Shown in pieces: positions 34,424-42,194 of a DNA stretch of 47,080 bases; within the stretch, counting starts at the first letter, position 1; each line of letters begins with the position of its first letter. Source of the stretch: Phenylobacterium sp. (lineage in GTDB: Bacteria; Pseudomonadota; Alphaproteobacteria; Caulobacterales; Caulobacteraceae). Location of the stretch: positions 1 to 47,080 of the forward strand of contig NZ_JAUXXE010000016.1 of NCBI RefSeq assembly GCF_030681155.1, written 5' to 3'. The notes below the pieces were generated by a model. It did no database searches. It had not been told where the DNA came from and saw only the letters and a program-made list of their open reading frames with translations. Both the position numbers and the translations under genes were made by a program.

Positions 34424-34786
34424 ATGCATTGGAAGGACGCGCTGCTTTGCTCCGTCTTCGCCGTCGCCCTGCCGGTCGGCCAGGTGATGTTCAAGTGGGC
34501 GTCGATCTACAATGCCCGGCTTGAAGGGCCATTCATCTTGCGCGTCTTGCAGAACTGGCCGTTGATGGGAGCCTTCGCCTGGTACGGCGTGACGGCCCTA
34601 TTCTGGTTCTACGTCCTCACCCGCGTGCCGCTCTCCAGCGCCTACATGTTCTCGCTGGTCGGCTCGGCGCTGGTGCCGCTGGCGGCGTGGCTGATGTTCA
34701 AGGAGGCGTTCTCCTGGCAGATGGCGATTGGCTATGGCCTGATGCTCGCCGGGCTGGTCGTCGTGGTGAGCCAGAGCCCCGCCTAA
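34424..34786 (+). CDS. Small four-helix membrane protein, EmrE/EamA-like (possible sugar-lipid flippase)
   Basis: A 120-residue protein with four hydrophobic helices (LLCSVFAVALPVGQVMFKWA, MGAFAWYGVTALFWFYVLT, YMFSLVGSALVPLAAWLMF, QMAIGYGLMLAGLVVVV) and an FKEAFSWQ loop, the form of SMR/ArnE-ArnF proteins. In lipid A modification ArnE/F flip the aminoarabinose-lipid made by ArnC to the periplasm for ArnT; here the same trio order is present. It starts 4 bp after the GT2 stop, so the cluster is one operon. Its stop overlaps the convergent membrane-protein gene by four bases. Confidence 0.83.
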   Translation: MHWKDALLCSVFAVALPVGQVMFKWASIYNARLEGPFILRVLQNWPLMGAFAWYGVTALFWFYVLTRVPLSSAYMFSLVGSALVPLAAWLMFKEAFSWQMAIGYGLMLAGLVVVVSQSPA

Positions 34787-35238
34787 GCTGGCTTCACGTA
34801 CCGGCGGGCGAAGGCGGAAACGATCAGGCCAAAAACCAGCATGGCCGCCAGGTTCTTGATGAAGGGCAGGGGCGAGAAATGCCAGCCGCCGCCGACGGCT
34901 GAAAGCGGCACCACCACATAGGTCATGACGAAATAGGTCGCCACGCCGAACGCCAGGCCAGCCGCCAACCAGCGCCGCCGCATGCAGGGCAGTCTAAGGC
35001 TTGCGAGCACGAAGATCGCCGCGATGATCAGCGACATCGCCCATTGCAGAAGCGCGCCCAGCACCACGGTTCCAGTGCCACCGTCAAAAGCGCCTTTTCC
35101 CACCGCGCCGCTGGCGATGAACTGCAGGATGAAGGCCATGCTCTTGCCGCTGATCAGCATGGCCGCGCCGATATCCACCGTGCCGGCGACCAGGCCGCCC
35201 AGCACGATCGCGGCCAGGACCGAATTTCGTGACGCCAT
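34783..35238 (-). CDS. Four-helix membrane protein, unknown function
   Basis: A 151-residue inner-membrane protein with about four helices (VLAAIVLGGLVAGTVDIGAAM, VVLGALLQWAMSLIIAAIFVLA, LAAGLAFGVATYFVMTYVVV, LAAMLVFGLIVSAFARRYV). It resembles conserved hypothetical membrane proteins of alphaproteobacteria and I cannot name a family. It is convergent with the glycosyltransferase cluster, overlapping its last gene by four bases, so it is not part of that operon. The gap 35239-35322 holds no gene. Confidence 0.75.
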   Translation of the reverse strand: MASRNSVLAAIVLGGLVAGTVDIGAAMLISGKSMAFILQFIASGAVGKGAFDGGTGTVVLGALLQWAMSLIIAAIFVLASLRLPCMRRRWLAAGLAFGVATYFVMTYVVVPLSAVGGGWHFSPLPFIKNLAAMLVFGLIVSAFARRYVKPA

Positions 35239-35322
35239 GCGAGGTCCCCCCTCGGCCGACCGCGTGCGCGGATAGCAGAGGCTAGGCTAAGAACCGCGTT
35301 TGCTCAACGGTGTCGAGGTGCC

Positions 35323-36381
35323 CTAGCTGCGCGGCGGATAGGGGTGCGACACGCCGTTCGGGTCCTCGACTTCTCCGCCCTGCGCCAGATAGTCCGGCCC
35401 GATCGGGACCTTGCCGTGGCCATCGGGTATGTCGAGCACGTAGGTCGGCTGGCATAGGCCCGAGAACCGGCCGCGCATCTCGCGCATCACCGCCCGGCCT
35501 TCTTCCACGCTGGTGCGCAGGTGGCCGGTGCCGGGCGCCAGGTCCCCTTGGTGCAGGTAGTAGGGCTTGATCCGCGTCTCGACGAAGGCCCGCATCAGGG
35601 CGCCGAGCACGGCCGGATCGTCGTTCACGCCCTTCAGAAGGACGGTTTGGCTGATCATCGGCAGGCCGGCGTCCACGAACTTGGCGCAGGCGGCGCGGAC
35701 CTCGGCGGTCATCTCCCGGGGGTGATTGGCGTGCAGGGCAACATAGACCGCCTTGCCAGGGCACTTCAGCGCCTCGACCAGGTCGTCGGTGATCGCCTGC
35801 GGATCGACGGCCGGGACGCGGGTATGGAAGCGGACCACCTTCACATGGTCGATCTTGGCCAGCCGCTCCGTCAACTCAGCCAGTCGCCGCGGCGACAGCA
35901 CCAGGGGATCGCCGCCGGTGACGATCACCTCCCAGATCTCGGGGTGCTCGGCCACATAGGCCAGCGCTGCGTCGAGCGCCTTGGGCGTCAGTGGCTTGAG
36001 GCCGTCGGGGCCGACCATTTCGCGCCGAAAGCAGAACCGGCAATAGACCGCGCAGGTGTGGGTGATCTTCAGCAGCACGCGGTCAGGGTAGCGATGGACG
36101 ATCCCTTCGACCGGGCTGTGGGTGAAGTCACCGATCGGGTCGGCGCTCTCCAGATCGTTCATCTCCAACTCGGCCTCGGCGGGCAGGAACTGGCGAGCGA
36201 TGGGGTCAGCGGGGTCGGCCGGATCGATCAGCTCGGCCAGGGCCGGAGTGATGGCCACCGCATACTGCGCCGCCACGCTTTCGAGGGCGGGCAGCCGCTC
36301 AGGCGCGATCAGGCCGGCGTCGGCTAGCGCTTGCGGGCTGCGCAGGGTGGAGGCGGCGGTCATGGCGCGCATATGGCCCAT
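35323..36381 (-). CDS. epmB: EpmB, EF-P-specific lysine 2,3-aminomutase (radical SAM)
   Basis: Converts L-alpha-lysine to (R)-beta-lysine for elongation factor P modification. The 352 residues have the radical-SAM cluster motif CAVYCRFCF near residue 115, the PLP-binding VIVTGGDPLVLSPRRL near 152, and LHANHPREMT, QTVLLKGVNDD, LCQPTYVLDIPDGHGKVPIGP. Its short size fits the YjeK/EpmB branch rather than clostridial lysine aminomutase, which is longer. EpmA is 44 bp upstream on the same strand and efp is divergent from it. The first ATG, 36381, is used; in-frame ATGs at 36372 and 36363 are alternatives. Confidence 0.95.
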   Translation of the reverse strand: MGHMRAMTAASTLRSPQALADAGLIAPERLPALESVAAQYAVAITPALAELIDPADPADPIARQFLPAEAELEMNDLESADPIGDFTHSPVEGIVHRYPDRVLLKITHTCAVYCRFCFRREMVGPDGLKPLTPKALDAALAYVAEHPEIWEVIVTGGDPLVLSPRRLAELTERLAKIDHVKVVRFHTRVPAVDPQAITDDLVEALKCPGKAVYVALHANHPREMTAEVRAACAKFVDAGLPMISQTVLLKGVNDDPAVLGALMRAFVETRIKPYYLHQGDLAPGTGHLRTSVEEGRAVMREMRGRFSGLCQPTYVLDIPDGHGKVPIGPDYLAQGGEVEDPNGVSHPYPPRS

Positions 36382-36425
36382 GCCGGGCCGTCCCGCAAAT
36401 TCGGCGCGTTGGACGGCGCGGCGGC

Positions 36426-37487
36426 CTATAGCCCCGGCGTCGGTGCGAGCGGCGTCCAGAGCACCTGCTCGATGCGCTCCGCGCCCGTCGCCAGCATCAC
36501 CAACCGGTCGAAGCCAAGAGCCGATCCGCAGGCGTCCGGCATGTGAGGCAGGGCGGCCAGGAAGTCCTCGTCTATGGGATAGCGCTCACCATAGACGCGG
36601 TCCTTCTCGTCCATCTCGGCTTCGAAACGTCGCCGTTGCTCCACGGGCTCGGTGAGCTCGCCGAAGGCGTTGGCGAGTTCGACGCCGCAGGCATAGAGCT
36701 CGAAACGCTCGGCCACCCTCGGATCGGCGGCCTTCGGACGCGCCAAGGCCGCTTCGCTGATCGGGTACTCGCAGAGAATGGTCGGTCGGCCCATGCCAAG
36801 CTTGGGTTCGATCCGCTCGACCAGCACCTTGCTGTAGATGTCGGCCCAGTTGTCGTCGTCCGACACTCGGACGCCGGCGCTCTTGGCGGCCGCAGCCAGC
36901 CCCTCGCGATCGGTGGAGCCTTCCGCTGACACGCTGGCCCACAGGTCGATGCCGGCGAACTGATCGAAGGCCTGGGCCAGGGTCACACGGTCCGGCTCCA
37001 GGAACGGATCGGCATCATGGCCGCGGAAGGTCAGCAGCCTGGCGCCGGCGCTCTCGGCCGCCAGAGCCATCAGGTTCGCGCAATCGGCCATCAGCGTCTC
37101 ATAGGGGGCGCCGGCCCGATACCATTCCAGCAGGGTGAACTCGGGATGGTGCAAGGGACCGCGCTCGCGATTGCGCCATACCCTGGCGAAATCGAAGATC
37201 TGGGTTTCGCCCGCCGCCAGCAGCTTCTTGGCCGCGAACTCCGGCGAGGTGTGCAGGTAGAGCGGCGTGCGTTCGCCGCCCATACCGACTGCTTCGGTGG
37301 CGAAGGCGTGCAGGTGAGTCTCGTTGCCGGGCGAGACCTGCAGCGCCGCACACTCGACTTCCAAGAAGCCCTGCGCCTCGAACCAGTCGCGGAAGGCGCG
37401 CTTGATCGCATTGCGCGCCAGCAGGAAACCGCGACGCTCGGCGTGGAGGTCGGCGCGCCACCAGGAGGACGAAACAGGGCTCTGCAA
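36426..37487 (-). CDS. epmA: EpmA, EF-P lysyl-transferase (LysRS-like, PoxA/GenX)
   Basis: Ligates beta-lysine onto EF-P Lys34. The 353 residues are a class II aminoacyl-tRNA-synthetase catalytic core without an anticodon-binding domain: motif 1 region near residue 25 ([21 protein letters not shown]), motif 2 [28 protein letters not shown], motif 3 [15 protein letters not shown] at the C-terminus. This matches GenX/PoxA, not full LysS. No ATG exists near the N-terminus; TTG 37487 has GAGGGA 8 nt upstream and gives the right N-terminal length. The frame extends further upstream into the shared promoter region with efp, which is not coding. Confidence 0.94.
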   Translation of the reverse strand: MQSPVSSSWWRADLHAERRGFLLARNAIKRAFRDWFEAQGFLEVECAALQVSPGNETHLHAFATEAVGMGGERTPLYLHTSPEFAAKKLLAAGETQIFDFARVWRNRERGPLHHPEFTLLEWYRAGAPYETLMADCANLMALAAESAGARLLTFRGHDADPFLEPDRVTLAQAFDQFAGIDLWASVSAEGSTDREGLAAAAKSAGVRVSDDDNWADIYSKVLVERIEPKLGMGRPTILCEYPISEAALARPKAADPRVAERFELYACGVELANAFGELTEPVEQRRRFEAEMDEKDRVYGERYPIDEDFLAALPHMPDACGSALGFDRLVMLATGAERIEQVLWTPLAPTPGL

Positions 37488-37624
37488 GGCGGTTTCCCTC
37501 TGCGACGAAAACGAACATGTCTGGCGAACTGGCCGCCAATCGTATAGGTGCGCGACAAACCGCCGGCGTGCGGAATCGCGCGGGGCCGCTTTTCGGCTCC
37601 CCAATAGGTTCGAGGACTAACCAC

Positions 37625-38194
37625 TTGACGAAGGTAGCTGCCAGCTCGCTCCGGAAAGGCGCCGTCGTAGACATGGACGGCAAGCTCTATGTCGTTCTGA
37701 CGGCGGAGAACATCCACCCCGGCAAGGGCACGCCGGTGACCCAGCTCAACATGCGCCGCATCTCCGACGGCGTGAAGGTTTCCGAACGCTGGCGCACGAC
37801 CGAGCAGGTCGAACGCGCCTTCGTCGACGACCGCAACTACAACTTCCTCTACCAGGACGGTGAGGGCTTCCACTTCATGCAGCCCGAAACCTACGACCAG
37901 GTCGTGGTGTCGGAAGACGTTGTCGGCGACAACGCGTCGTGGCTGCAGGATGGCATGACCGTCCAGCTCTCCACCCACGAAGGCGTTCCGATCGCCATGG
38001 AGCTGCCGCGTCTGGTGACCTTCGAGATCGCCGAGACCGAACCGGCGGTGAAGAACCAGACCGCTTCGTCCTCCTACAAGCCCGCCATCCTGACCAATGG
38101 CGCGCGCATCCTGGTGCCGCCGTACATCGCGGCCGGCACCCGCGTGGTCATCCTCACCGAGGACGGCTCCTATCAGGAACGCGCCAAGGACTAA
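37625..38194 (+). CDS. efp: Elongation factor P
   Basis: Relieves ribosome stalling at polyproline stretches. The 189 residues (three beta-barrel domains) begin [20 protein letters not shown] and carry the loop HPGKG with Lys34 at its tip, the exact residue beta-lysylated by EpmA in E. coli. [16 protein letters not shown] and FYNFL-like [16 protein letters not shown] follow, then the C-terminal OB domain ending [25 protein letters not shown]. The start is TTG 37625 with GAGG about 9 nt upstream; no ATG gives this length. It is divergent from epmA with 137 bp between the starts. Confidence 0.97.
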   Translation: MTKVAASSLRKGAVVDMDGKLYVVLTAENIHPGKGTPVTQLNMRRISDGVKVSERWRTTEQVERAFVDDRNYNFLYQDGEGFHFMQPETYDQVVVSEDVVGDNASWLQDGMTVQLSTHEGVPIAMELPRLVTFEIAETEPAVKNQTASSSYKPAILTNGARILVPPYIAAGTRVVILTEDGSYQERAKD

Positions 38195-38213
38195 GTCTGC
38201 TTATGCGCGGGTG

Positions 38214-39074
38214 TCAGGCGAACCGCTTGGCGCCCGCGACGCAGACCACGACGGCGAGCGTCACCGCCGCCATCGACCAGCCTACCGGCTCGTGCAGCAG
38301 GCTCGCCGCCAGGGCCAGGCCAAAGAACGGCTGCAGAAGCTGTAGTTGTCCGACCGCCGCCACGCCGCCCTCGGCCAGGCCGCGGTACCAGAAGATGAAC
38401 CCGATCAGCATGCTGAACAGCGAGATGTAGGCCAGGCCCAGCCAGGCCGGCGCGCTCACGCCTATCAGCGTCGCCGGACGGGCGATCCAGCCGATTAGCA
38501 GCATAACGGGGAGGGCGATCACCAGCGCCCAGCAGATTACCTGCCAGCCGCCGAGTCGGCGCGAGAGTTGTCCGCCCTCCGCATAGCCCAGGCCGCAAAC
38601 GATCACCGCGGCGATCATCAGGCTGTCGCCGACCGTCGAGGCCTCCGCGCCCCGCGTCAGGGCGAATCCGCCCACCAGGGCCGCGCCAAATCCGGCGAAC
38701 AGCCAGAACGACGGCCTTGGTCGCTCGCCGCCTCGCATCACCGCGAAGATGGCGGTCGCCAGAGGCAGCAGGCCGATGAAGACGATCGAATGCGCCGAGG
38801 TGATGTGTTGCAGTGCGAACGCGGTCAGCAATGGAAAGCCCAACACCACGCCGGCGGCGATTATGGCCAGCGAGCCAAGGTCGCTTGCGTCCGGGCGCTT
38901 GGCGCGCAGGGCGAGCAGCAACGCCAGCGCCATCAGGGCGGCGATCGAGGCCCTGGCGGCGGTCAGGAACACCGGGTCGAAATCGGTTACGGCGACCCGC
39001 GTCGCCGGCAGTGATCCGCTGAAGATGAAGACCCCGAGAAATCCGTTGATCCAGCCGCTGGTCCTGACGTCCAT
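38214..39074 (-). CDS. DMT superfamily transporter (EamA family)
   Basis: A 286-residue inner-membrane protein with ten helices in two EamA halves (INGFLGVFIFSGSLPATRVAV, LMALALLLALRA, LGSLAIIAAGVVLGFPLLTAFA, SIVFIGLLPLATAIFAVM, then the second half from LMIAAVIVCGLGY to WSMAAVTLAVVVCVAGAK). This fits amino-acid or metabolite exporters. The ATG at 39074 has a perfect AAGGAG 6 nt upstream. It is divergent from a MocR-type regulator with an inverted repeat between them, the common arrangement in which the regulator controls the exporter. The substrate is unknown. Confidence 0.9.
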   Translation of the reverse strand: MDVRTSGWINGFLGVFIFSGSLPATRVAVTDFDPVFLTAARASIAALMALALLLALRAKRPDASDLGSLAIIAAGVVLGFPLLTAFALQHITSAHSIVFIGLLPLATAIFAVMRGGERPRPSFWLFAGFGAALVGGFALTRGAEASTVGDSLMIAAVIVCGLGYAEGGQLSRRLGGWQVICWALVIALPVMLLIGWIARPATLIGVSAPAWLGLAYISLFSMLIGFIFWYRGLAEGGVAAVGQLQLLQPFFGLALAASLLHEPVGWSMAAVTLAVVVCVAGAKRFA

Positions 39075-39134
39075 CTCACGCTCCTTGTCGTGCGGCGGGT
39101 ATCGCGGCGATGGGTTGGCCAATCCAGGCACAGT

Positions 39135-39162
39135 GCAGTACAATTACGCCAAACTGTATTGC
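39135..39162. promoter_or_regulatory. Inverted-repeat operator between DMT exporter and MocR gene
   Basis: GCAGTACAAT (39135-39144) and ACTGTATTGC (39153-39162) are inverted repeats (GCARTACARt with two mismatches) separated by 8 bp, 17 bp before the regulator ATG and 61 bp before the exporter ATG. This is the expected place for the MocR protein to bind. Confidence 0.6.
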
Positions 39163-39179
39163 TCATAGGGCCGGTACGG

Positions 39180-40586
39180 ATGGCGCTTGAACACACCCTC
39201 GTTGAACGAACCATGTCCGAGGTCCGCCAACGGATCGCCCGCCGCGCCCTGGCGCCGGGCGCAAAGGCGCCGTCGATCCGCGCCTTCGCCACAGCGATGG
39301 GCGTATCCAAATCCACGGTGGTGGAAGCCTATGACCGTCTGGCGGCCGAGGGCGTGATCCAGCCTCGGCGCGGGTCCGGGTTCTATGTCGCCGGCCACAC
39401 GCCGCCCTTGGCGCTTTCGGAGTTGGAGCCACGCCGCGATCGCTCCATCGATCCGTTGTGGGTTTCGCGCCAGTCTCTGGAGGCCGGCCCAGACGCCCTC
39501 AAGCCGGGCTGCGGCTGGTTGCCTGTCTCCTGGATGCCGGAGGAGGGGATACGCCGTGGTCTGCGGACCTTGGCCAGGGCCGACGCACAGAACCTCACCG
39601 ACTACGGACCGCCGCTGGGCTCGCCGGCCCTGCGTCAGCTCCTGGCCCGGCGGATGGCCGAACACAGCGTCGAGGCTTCACCTAACCAGATCATGCTGAC
39701 CGAGTCGGGCACCCAGGCCATCGACCTCGTCTGCCGCTTCCTGCTGGAACCGGGCGACACCGTGCTGGTCGACGATCCCTGCTACTTCAACTTCCACGCC
39801 ATGCTGCGAGCGCACCGGGTGAAGGTTGTCGGCGTGCCCTGCACGCAGACCGGGCCCGATGTCGAGGCGTTCGCCGATGTCTTGGCAGAGCACTCGCCGC
39901 GGCTCTACATCACCAACTCCGGGCCGCAGAACCCTACCGGCGCCTCGCTGTCGCCGGTCACCGCCCATCGCATCTTGAAGCTCGCCGAACGCCACGACCT
40001 GCTGATCGTCGAGGACGACATCTATGCCGACTTCGAACACGAGCCGGCCCCGCGCCTAGCGGCGTTCGACGGGCTAGACCGCGTGATCAGCATCGGCAGT
40101 TTTTCCAAGACGCTCTCGGCCGCCGCCCGCTGCGGTTACATCGCCGCGCGGCCGGCCTGGATCGAGGGCTTGATCGACCTGAAGGTGGCGACCTCGTTCG
40201 GCGGCGGGCATCTGGCGGCCGAGCTGGTGTTGGCGATCCTCAAGGACGGCGGTCATCGCCGCTATCTCGACAGTCTGCGCGAGCGCCTGGCCAGGGCGCG
40301 GGGCGAGACCTCCGCCCGGCTCGTGGCGCTCGGGCTGACGCCCTGGACGCAGCCGACGGCCGGCATGTTCCTGTGGTGCGTACTGCCAGATGGCCTGGAC
40401 TCCGGCGAGGTGGCCCAGCGTGCTTTGGCGCAAGGCGTGGTGCTGGCCCCCGGAAACGCTTTCAGCCTGTCGCAATCGGCCGGAAGCTACTTGCGGTTCA
40501 ATGCGGCGCAGTCAGCCGATCCGCGTGTCTACGAGGTCCTCAGCTCGGCGATGGACGGAGCGGCCGCTCGCCGCCCAGCGGCCTAG
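39180..40586 (+). CDS. MocR/PdxR-type regulator (GntR HTH fused to aminotransferase)
   Basis: A 468-residue chimeric regulator. Residues 1-70 are a GntR winged HTH (APSIRAFATAMGVSKSTVVEAYDRLAAEGVIQPRRGSGFYV). The rest is a fold-type I aminotransferase domain with ITNSGPQNPTG, VEDDIYADFEH and the PLP lysine in SIGSFSKTLSAAARCGYIA. Such proteins sense PLP or an amino-compound aldimine and activate or repress a target. The ATG at 39180 is chosen over upstream in-frame codons because the earlier part is the operator region. It is divergent from the DMT exporter. Confidence 0.93.
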   Translation: MALEHTLVERTMSEVRQRIARRALAPGAKAPSIRAFATAMGVSKSTVVEAYDRLAAEGVIQPRRGSGFYVAGHTPPLALSELEPRRDRSIDPLWVSRQSLEAGPDALKPGCGWLPVSWMPEEGIRRGLRTLARADAQNLTDYGPPLGSPALRQLLARRMAEHSVEASPNQIMLTESGTQAIDLVCRFLLEPGDTVLVDDPCYFNFHAMLRAHRVKVVGVPCTQTGPDVEAFADVLAEHSPRLYITNSGPQNPTGASLSPVTAHRILKLAERHDLLIVEDDIYADFEHEPAPRLAAFDGLDRVISIGSFSKTLSAAARCGYIAARPAWIEGLIDLKVATSFGGGHLAAELVLAILKDGGHRRYLDSLRERLARARGETSARLVALGLTPWTQPTAGMFLWCVLPDGLDSGEVAQRALAQGVVLAPGNAFSLSQSAGSYLRFNAAQSADPRVYEVLSSAMDGAAARRPAA

Positions 40587-40595
40587 GCTCTGGCT

Positions 40596-40964
40596 GTGTC
40601 TCGAGATCTTGGCCCGCCGTGGTTGGGGAAGGCGCAGCGGGCCGCCCTCACGCTGAAGGCGACCACCCGTGGAGCATCCCGAGGCGGCCAGTCGGTCTAT
40701 GTCGTCCTGCTCCACGACAGCCGCCGCGCCGATCCCTGGGGCCTCTATGTAGGCCAGACTTCGCGTGATCCGGACCTGCGCTTCGACCAGCACAAGACCG
40801 GCTACAAGGCGAGCGGCGCGGCCCGCCGCTTCGGCGTGCGGCTATTGCCGGATCTCGTGGCGCACCTCAATCCGATGCGCCGCTGGGAGGCGCTGGACCT
40901 GGAAGCGGCGCTGGCGGAGGCGTTCCGCGCGGCGGGCGTGCCCTGGGTAGAAGGCGGGCACTGA
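40596..40964 (+). CDS. GIY-YIG-like domain protein
   Basis: A 122-residue protein whose core fits a minimal GIY-YIG nuclease fold: VYVVLL (Tyr35), GLYVGQT (Tyr51-Gly53), Arg62, His66 in LRFDQHKTG, and an acidic helix (Glu98/Glu103 in WEALDLEAALAEAF) where the metal-binding glutamate is expected. No other domain is attached. It begins at GTG 40596, 9 bp after the MocR stop on the same strand, possibly co-transcribed. I found the family by motif reading only; the function (DNA repair, structure-specific nicking or none) is not known. Confidence 0.68.
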   Translation: MSRDLGPPWLGKAQRAALTLKATTRGASRGGQSVYVVLLHDSRRADPWGLYVGQTSRDPDLRFDQHKTGYKASGAARRFGVRLLPDLVAHLNPMRRWEALDLEAALAEAFRAAGVPWVEGGH

Positions 40965-40973
40965 GCGCGGATT

Positions 40974-41594
40974 TCAGTTTACCCGGCGGGCGCTGATGAT
41001 CTTCACCGGCTTGGCCAGCATTTCGCCCTTCATCACCCCGACGCCAGCGGTCTGGGATGTGGGTTCGGCCAGGATCTTGCGCGCCGTGTCCATCCCCTCG
41101 ACGACCTTGCCGAAGGCCGCGAAGCCCAGATTGTCGCCAGGCTGTTTCGGATCGGCGTCCATGTAGGTCATGTCGCCCAAGACGATGAAAAAGTCTGAGG
41201 TGGCCGTGCCGGGATTGGTCCGGCCCATCGAGATCACTCCATCGGTATGCGACAGGCCGGTCTTGGTGGTCGGTTCGTGGGCGATGGGCTTCAGGACCCG
41301 GGCCGGATCGTTCTGCACTCCGCCCTGGATCAGCCCGAACTCCGGCGCATTGGGCACCTTGGACGCCCGATAGAAGGTCGCCCCATCGAATCGCTTGCCG
41401 TCGACATAGCGCAGGAAGTTGCCGGCGGTGATCGGCGCCTTGTCTGGATAGAGCTCCAGGACGATCGGCCCATCGCCGGTCTCCAGCTTGACCCGAACCG
41501 GCGAGGCCGGAGCCTGGGCTACGGCCGGGGAGGCGGCGGTCGCGACCGCGGCGGCGAGGAACGTGCGGCGTTTGATGGGTCGGGGCTCGGACAT
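40974..41594 (-). CDS. Tat-exported peptidyl-prolyl isomerase (cyclophilin type)
   Basis: Cyclophilin-fold PPIase of 206 residues. The N-terminus carries a twin-arginine signal, IKRRTFLAAAVATAASPAVAQA, suggesting export in folded form to the periplasm. Core motifs are GPIVLELYPDKAPITAGNFLRYV, FYRASKVPNAPEFGLIQGGVQND, HTDGVISMGRTNPGTATSDFFI (the FFI core), and FAAFGKVVEGMDTARKI. The usual active-site Arg of human cyclophilin corresponds to the R of FYRAS; the Trp that confers cyclosporin binding is not seen. It lies just beyond the 3' end of tRNA-Asn. Confidence 0.92.
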   Translation of the reverse strand: MSEPRPIKRRTFLAAAVATAASPAVAQAPASPVRVKLETGDGPIVLELYPDKAPITAGNFLRYVDGKRFDGATFYRASKVPNAPEFGLIQGGVQNDPARVLKPIAHEPTTKTGLSHTDGVISMGRTNPGTATSDFFIVLGDMTYMDADPKQPGDNLGFAAFGKVVEGMDTARKILAEPTSQTAGVGVMKGEMLAKPVKIISARRVN

Positions 41595-41686
41595 GAGCCG
41601 AGCTTACCGTCGCGAGCCATGCTTGCAATCGGCCAAGACGAAGCGCCGCTCCCCAGCGGGGCGGGCGTCTCTACCAGTTGGAATGG

Positions 41687-41702
41687 AAATCCAAGGTGGC
41701 TC
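41687..41702 (-). repeat. Att-like repeat, copy 1 (tRNA-Asn 3' end plus flank)
   Basis: AAATCCAAGGTGGCTC on the plus strand, comprising the last bases of the tRNA (GAGCCA) and 10 bp of its downstream flank. It is identical to the copy at 41876-41891. A shared TCTCTAC lies 12 bp further left in this copy and 11 bp in the other. Confidence 0.65.
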
Positions 41703-41772
41703 CCCGAGCAGGACTCGAACCTGCGACAAGTCGGTTAACAGCCGACTGCTCTACCAACTGAGCTATCGAGGA
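41697..41772 (-). tRNA. tRNA-Asn(GTT)
   Basis: A 76-nt minus-strand tRNA beginning TCCTCGATAGCTCAG (acceptor and D arm) with anticodon GTT in the loop CTGTTAACC, T arm GGTTCGAGTCC and encoded 3' CCA. The 7-bp acceptor stem TCCTCGA/TCGGGGA pairs with one G-T wobble. The 3' end points towards the cyclophilin gene. Its 3' segment is duplicated at 41876, next to the conjugative element. Confidence 0.98.
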
Positions 41773-41875
41773 TCACGTTGGAGGCGGCGATATACCCAGC
41801 CTTGGTCGGGTGTGCAATCAGCCACGATCAAAGTCGCTCCCGGAAGGGGGAAGAGTATCTCTACGGCTGAAGTGA

Positions 41876-41891
41876 AAATCCAAGGTGGCTC
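41876..41891 (-). repeat. Att-like repeat, copy 2 (element boundary)
   Basis: Second exact copy of AAATCCAAGGTGGCTC, 189 bp from copy 1. It is followed on the right by GCCGG and then sequence unlike a tRNA. Everything to the right of it reads as element DNA. It is therefore the best candidate for the attachment junction, probably in a former second tRNA-Asn copy. Confidence 0.6.
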
Positions 41892-42026
41892 GCCGGGGTC
41901 GTCGAAGATGCGAACTACGAGTTCTCGATTTCGCTACTCCCAACTACGCCAATACTGCCCAAAATCCGCAAGCGTGACCGGGATCGCGCAGAAGCGCTAC
42001 GCCTCGCCGGCGGCCCAAAACCCTCG

Positions 42027-42194
42027 CTGAGGGACCGCGCCGTTGCCTTGGCGAATGAGCGTGGCGTCGTGCGGACCCGCGATCTAACGGACATCGGCGT
42101 ACCTCGCTGCTACCTGGCCCGCATGTGTGAAGAGGGGCTGCTTATAAAGGTTGGCTATGGCCAGTATCGCGCGGCCGATCGTCAGGCGGCCTGA
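42027..42194 (+). pseudogene. AbiEi-antitoxin-like winged-HTH fragment
   Basis: In-frame reading gives LRDRAVALANERGVVRTRDL followed by TDIGVPRCYLARMCEEGLL and IKVGYGQYRAADRQAA, ending at TGA. This matches the N-terminal HTH of AbiEi-type type IV antitoxins (ALAxxRGVxRxxDLxxxGIPRxYLxRLxxxGLL). The frame is open back to 41871 but has no ATG or GTG; the first possible start is a TTG at 42048. The C-terminal antitoxin domain and any AbiEii toxin gene are absent. It is therefore likely a remnant, although a very short HTH protein is possible. Confidence 0.45.

Noticed and set aside
41697..41772. Element inserted directly into this tRNA-Asn
   Set aside because: The tRNA is intact and its 3' end faces away from the conjugation genes; a second former tRNA copy at 41876 explains the repeat better.
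41488..42030. Plus-strand 180-codon frame running across the tRNA
   Set aside because: It reads through tRNA-Asn (SRTRTCDKSVNSRLLYQLSY is typical translated antisense tRNA) and through the repeat; no protein is likely.
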